Source: Chloroflexus aggregans DSM 9485
Lineage (GTDB): Bacteria > Chloroflexota > Chloroflexia > Chloroflexales > Chloroflexaceae
DNA length: 64,000 nt
Assembly (NCBI RefSeq): GCF_000021945.1
Contig: NC_011831.1
Location: 3,113,353-3,177,352 of the forward strand
Direction: 5' to 3'
Positions 60,807 to 64,000 of the stretch are shown piece after piece. The notes under the pieces were generated by a model. That model saw only the letters and a program-made list of their open reading frames with translations, was not told the origin of the DNA and did not search any database. Position numbers and translations under genes: made by a program. Numbering within the stretch: the first letter of the stretch is position 1; each line of letters opens with the position of its first letter.

Positions 60807-62873
60807 ATGACCACCACGCTGATTCGCGGTTGCTGCCCGCACGATTGTCCTGATACCTGCGCCACGATTACCGAAGTTCACCACGGCCGTGCAGTTGCAT
60901 TTTACGCCGATCCCGACCATCCGATTACCCAAGGCTGGCTCTGTGCTAAAGTGCGCCCCTACCTCGAACGGGTCTACAGTCCGGATCGACTGTTCTATCC
61001 ATTACGGCGTATTGGTCCCAAAGGGAGCGGACGGTGGGAACGGGTGAGCTGGGATGAGGCTATCGCAACGATTGCCGACCGCTGGCAAGCGATCATTGCC
61101 GAGTACGGTGCAGCGGCGATCCTGCCCTATTCCTACAGCGGCACGCTCGGTCTGCTTCAGACGGCCATCGTTGATGCACGGCTGTGGAACCGAATGGGGG
61201 CAAGCGGTCTTGATCGCACGATCTGTTGTGCTGCTGCCCACGCTGCGGTCTATGCTACCCTTGGTGCTCGTCGTAGCCCCGATTACGACGATTTACTTCA
61301 CAGTCGTCTCATCATTATCTGGGGACACAATCCGGCCAGCGCCGGCCCCCATGCCATGCCTTTCATCCGGCAGGCCCAACGGGCCGGTGCGTATGTCGTC
61401 GTGATCGATCCGCGCCGCACGGCCACGGCCCGCTCGGCCGATCTCCATATTTCGATCCAACCGGCCACCGATGCCGCACTGGCCTTAGGCATGATGCACG
61501 TGATCTTTGCCGAACGTCTCCACGATGAAGCGTGGTTGGAACGGTACACGGTTGGTTGGCGAGAGTTGCGCGTGCGCGCTGTCGAATATGATCCTGAGCG
61601 CGTAGCCGCAATCACCGGCGTACCTGCAGCAACGATCATCGAATTGGCCCGTCGCTACGCGACTACCAAACCCGCCATCATCAAGACTGCCGATGGCATC
61701 CAGCGCCATCAAAACGGCGGCCAAACGTTCCGCGCTTTGCTCTGCTTACCGGCGGTCGTTGGCCAATATGGGGTGCGTGGTGGTGGCTTGGCCTACTCGA
61801 CCGGTGGCTACGCGACGTGGGACGGCGAAGCAGTCGGACATGCTTCTGAATGCCCGCCAACGCCACGAGTGGTGAATATGAACCGCCTGGGCGCAGCGCT
61901 CACCGGCGAAGTAACCGATCCGCCGATTATGTCGCTCTTTGTCTATTGCGCCAATCCGTTAACCTCTTCACCCAACGCCGGCTTGATCGAGCAAGGCCTA
62001 CGGCGCGACGATCTCTTCACCGTCGTGCATGACTTGTTCATGACCGACACCGCTCGCTATGCCGATATTGTCTTACCGGCGACCAGCCAGCTTGAACATC
62101 TCGATCTGCACCGTGCCTACGGCCACCGCTACCTCACGCTTAACCAACCGGCGATCGCACCTTTGGGCGAAGCAAAAAGTAACTGGGACGTGACTCGCTT
62201 GCTGGCAAAGGCTATGGGCTATACCGAACCGTGGTTACACGAGAGTGCTGAAGAGGCGATTCGGGGCGTGCTCGATGCATCACGACGACGTAACCCGTTT
62301 TTAACCGGGATCACCTACGAGCGACTCGTGCAAGAGGGTACAGTGCGGCTAACCCTCACCCCCGAAACCGAAGTGCCGTTCGCCGATGGTCATTTTCCCA
62401 CGCCATCAGGCAAGGTCGAGCTGTGGAGTGCAACTATGGCGGCACAAGGGCTTGATCCACTACCCCAGTACGAGCCGCCCGCCGAGTATGTAGCCCATCC
62501 GATAGCAGAGGGCTGGCTCACCCTGATCTCGGCTGCACCACATCACTTCGTCTCGTCGAGTATGGCCAATCAGCCGAGTCTCCGCGCGAAAGAAGGCCCT
62601 CCCAGTCTCGAGATCAATCCCGCCAACGCCGTAGCCCGCGGTATTCGCGATGGCGATGAGGTTGTGGTCGGCAATGCACGCGGCCACTGTCGTCTACGTG
62701 CCGTCGTCAGCGACAACGTCCCACCGGGTGTCGTCTTCGCCGCCAAGGGACACTGGGCCGGTTACTCACCCGATGGTCGTAACGTCAATTGGACAACTCC
62801 CGACGCACTCGCTGATCTTGGCGGCCAGAGTACATTCCATAGCAATCGAGTACGCGTCGTGAAATCGGAATAG
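60807..62873 (+). CDS. Molybdopterin-dependent oxidoreductase with N-terminal [4Fe-4S] motif
   Basis: 688 aa; GAGGAGAAAG before the ATG. Member of the DMSO reductase superfamily. N-terminal iron-sulfur site: GCCPHDCPDTCAT plus GWLCAKVR. SWDEAIATIADRW and SYSGTLGLLQ are the usual pterin-binding start; LDRTICCAAAHAAVYATLG lies where the molybdenum ligand is found. Further segments are IIIWGHNPASAGPHAMPF, VVVIDPRRTATARSADLHISIQPATDAALALG and VLPATSQLEHLD. The C-terminal molybdopterin-dinucleotide domain has NPANAVARGIRDGDEVVVGNARG. No Tat signal, so cytoplasmic. No electron-transfer or membrane-anchor subunit is adjacent. The substrate cannot be read. Confidence 0.9.
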   Translation: MTTTLIRGCCPHDCPDTCATITEVHHGRAVAFYADPDHPITQGWLCAKVRPYLERVYSPDRLFYPLRRIGPKGSGRWERVSWDEAIATIADRWQAIIAEYGAAAILPYSYSGTLGLLQTAIVDARLWNRMGASGLDRTICCAAAHAAVYATLGARRSPDYDDLLHSRLIIIWGHNPASAGPHAMPFIRQAQRAGAYVVVIDPRRTATARSADLHISIQPATDAALALGMMHVIFAERLHDEAWLERYTVGWRELRVRAVEYDPERVAAITGVPAATIIELARRYATTKPAIIKTADGIQRHQNGGQTFRALLCLPAVVGQYGVRGGGLAYSTGGYATWDGEAVGHASECPPTPRVVNMNRLGAALTGEVTDPPIMSLFVYCANPLTSSPNAGLIEQGLRRDDLFTVVHDLFMTDTARYADIVLPATSQLEHLDLHRAYGHRYLTLNQPAIAPLGEAKSNWDVTRLLAKAMGYTEPWLHESAEEAIRGVLDASRRRNPFLTGITYERLVQEGTVRLTLTPETEVPFADGHFPTPSGKVELWSATMAAQGLDPLPQYEPPAEYVAHPIAEGWLTLISAAPHHFVSSSMANQPSLRAKEGPPSLEINPANAVARGIRDGDEVVVGNARGHCRLRAVVSDNVPPGVVFAAKGHWAGYSPDGRNVNWTTPDALADLGGQSTFHSNRVRVVKSE

Positions 62874-63044
62874 ACCGTACCTTTGCTGCACAGTGAATAG
62901 ATCGCCAATGCGACCTACCACCGGTGCCGCACCGCGAAGGTATCACAAAGACCGGCTATCATCTATCCATTATCTCGACTGCTGAGACCACGCTTCTGCC
63001 ATCCCTGATCGGCCGTTCATCCATCCCGCACAGGAGGTATCACA

Positions 63045-63722
63045 ATGTCAGGTGTCAAATGGAGCGGCGCCGGTCAATCACTGACCGAACTCGGCATTCT
63101 CATCGGTTTAATAGCAGCCGTCGTTATCGTCGGATTAACCATGACCGGTGAAGGAACGCGCGATGCACTCTGTCAAGCGGCGAGTGCCTTCGGGGTCACG
63201 TGCGGCGATCTCTTGCGCGACACCTTTGTCACCCTTGATAGCTGGGCGATCCACCACGGACGTTGGCAACTCCGTGATGGTCGACTCTGCATCGACGGCC
63301 CCGGTCGCATTTATCGTCCCCTCGACCGACACGACTACATCATCGAGGTGGATATGGCTCGCATCACCAGAGGTAACGGGTACGGCGTCTTTTTTCGAGA
63401 TTCGGGTGGTGAAAAATTTAACGGCTATTCGTTTCAATACGATCCGGGGTACGGTCGCGGCGCATTCATCATTCGCAAATGGGTCAATGGCAACGAGCTA
63501 TCAATGCCTATTGCCCGCACCAATGCCCCCCTCAACTACGACTGGTATGGTACTGATCGGCGAGTACGGATCGAAGTTCGTGGTGATACCTTTATCGCCT
63601 ACGTTGACGGCCAACCGGTTGTGCAAGCACGAGATAGCAGTTTTAGCGGCGGCGGCATCGGTTTTCGGAGTTGGGATAATTCAAGTGCCTGCTTCGACGA
63701 TCTGACGGTACGCCGTCCATAA
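63045..63722 (+). CDS. Prepilin-like protein with LamG-like domain
   Basis: 225 aa; CAGGAGG 8 nt before the ATG. Residues 1-35 look like a type III (prepilin) signal: short basic start, Gly then QSLTELGILIGLIAAVVIVGL, with Glu at +5 after the presumed cleavage. The body (about 60-225) is a concanavalin-like (LamG/DUF1080-type) beta sandwich: WAIHHGRWQLRDGRLCIDGPG, DYIIEVDMARITRGNGYGVFFRD, FNGYSFQYDPGYGRGAFIIRKW, VRIEVRGDTFIAYVDGQPVVQ and GGIGFRSWDNSSACFDDLTV. A prepilin helix joined to a carbohydrate-binding-like domain could be a minor pilin or pseudopilin tip. No pilus genes are near. Followed 30 nt later by another gene in the same direction. Confidence 0.8.
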   Translation: MSGVKWSGAGQSLTELGILIGLIAAVVIVGLTMTGEGTRDALCQAASAFGVTCGDLLRDTFVTLDSWAIHHGRWQLRDGRLCIDGPGRIYRPLDRHDYIIEVDMARITRGNGYGVFFRDSGGEKFNGYSFQYDPGYGRGAFIIRKWVNGNELSMPIARTNAPLNYDWYGTDRRVRIEVRGDTFIAYVDGQPVVQARDSSFSGGGIGFRSWDNSSACFDDLTVRRP

Positions 63723-63752
63723 GCGCGTTGTTATTCTCACAGGAGACTTCTG

Positions 63753-64000
63753 ATGAGTCCATCGAACATATGCTTGCCACTACTCGATATACCTGTCATA
63801 CTCAACCACAACAGCTTCTTTGGAAACAAAACTTCTGTATCCGCTGTCGTACCAAAACCTTTCACGCCGCTCTGGAACCGTGCTTCTCTCGGTGATCAAC
63901 CCTCACCGCCACCGGGCAATCCGGTCGATCCCGACTACTATGTGAACTGGAAACCACCGCTCATCCCCCCCGGTCAAGGGCGGCGGCTGGTGCGGATCGC
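63753..64000 (+). CDS. Protein of unknown function (3' partial)
   Basis: ATG at 63753 with AGGAG 7 nt upstream (63741-63745). The frame stays open to the window end, 82 codons. The visible part begins MSPSNICLPLLDIPVILN, then VSAVVPKPFTPLWNR, and becomes Pro/Gly-rich (SPPPGNPVDPDYY). It has no clear signal peptide. Spacing and orientation suggest co-transcription with the prepilin-like gene. Nothing more can be said without the rest. Confidence 0.6.
   Translation, partial: MSPSNICLPLLDIPVILNHNSFFGNKTSVSAVVPKPFTPLWNRASLGDQPSPPPGNPVDPDYYVNWKPPLIPPGQGRRLVRI

Overview
The window is a moderately GC-rich bacterial chromosome segment that most resembles a filamentous anoxygenic phototroph of the Chloroflexota (Chloroflexus-like). 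This is an inference from gene content and protein style: a MurA with Asp in place of the catalytic Cys, MalT-like and kelch-linked LuxR proteins, a ChvE-type sugar importer, PrsW and hisC/hisN/hisB. There is no rRNA or other decisive marker. About 41 protein genes and two tRNA genes cover nearly all the sequence. Many genes overlap by 1-8 nt, and most chosen starts have a GGAG-type ribosome binding site.

Layout. 1-7.9 kb: end of a DUF697 protein, murA, an SRAP/YedK protein, a helical protein, a possible degenerate glycosyltransferase and a large secreted subtilase. 8-23.5 kb: an envelope/glycan region with three large polytopic proteins (two of them paralogues), an aminotransferase, an ABC-2-like permease with a secreted partner, a membrane-anchored LuxR-kelch protein and two GT4 glycosyltransferases. 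23.6-25.5 kb: a protein with four MshEN-like repeats (possible c-di-GMP binder) and homoserine dehydrogenase.

25.5-35.6 kb is a sugar uptake and sensing module. A MalT-like regulator is divergent from a ChvE/GguA/GguB-type importer. This is followed by a response regulator of architecture REC-HTH-REC. Convergent with it is a protein fusing a sugar-importer-type ABC ATPase domain to a NarL-system (HisKA_3) histidine kinase. The ABC half keeps Walker A and B but has a degenerate signature and no H-loop His, which suggests a transporter-coupled sensor rather than a pump motor.

35.7-43.5 kb is housekeeping: zinc-ribbon protein, a PrsW-hisB-MazG-hisN-hisC operon, a fabF with an unusual N-terminal extension, and holB. 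43.5-55.7 kb is a three-gene, same-strand cluster that looks like phage defence: a 1672-aa DEAD-like/DUF1998 helicase with a possible C-terminal nuclease domain, a SNF2/DrmD-like helicase and an Eco57I-like N6-adenine methyltransferase. It recalls DISARM but has no separate drmA, drmB or drmC genes. An 11-unit, 31-bp tandem array of hairpin-forming repeats starts right after the methylase and runs up to tRNA-Gln(CTG) and tRNA-Leu(CAG).

56.3-64 kb: a metallo-beta-lactamase protein with two cNMP-binding domains, yebC, ruvC, an unknown protein, a molybdopterin oxidoreductase, a prepilin-like protein with a LamG-like domain, and the start of a further gene cut by the window end.
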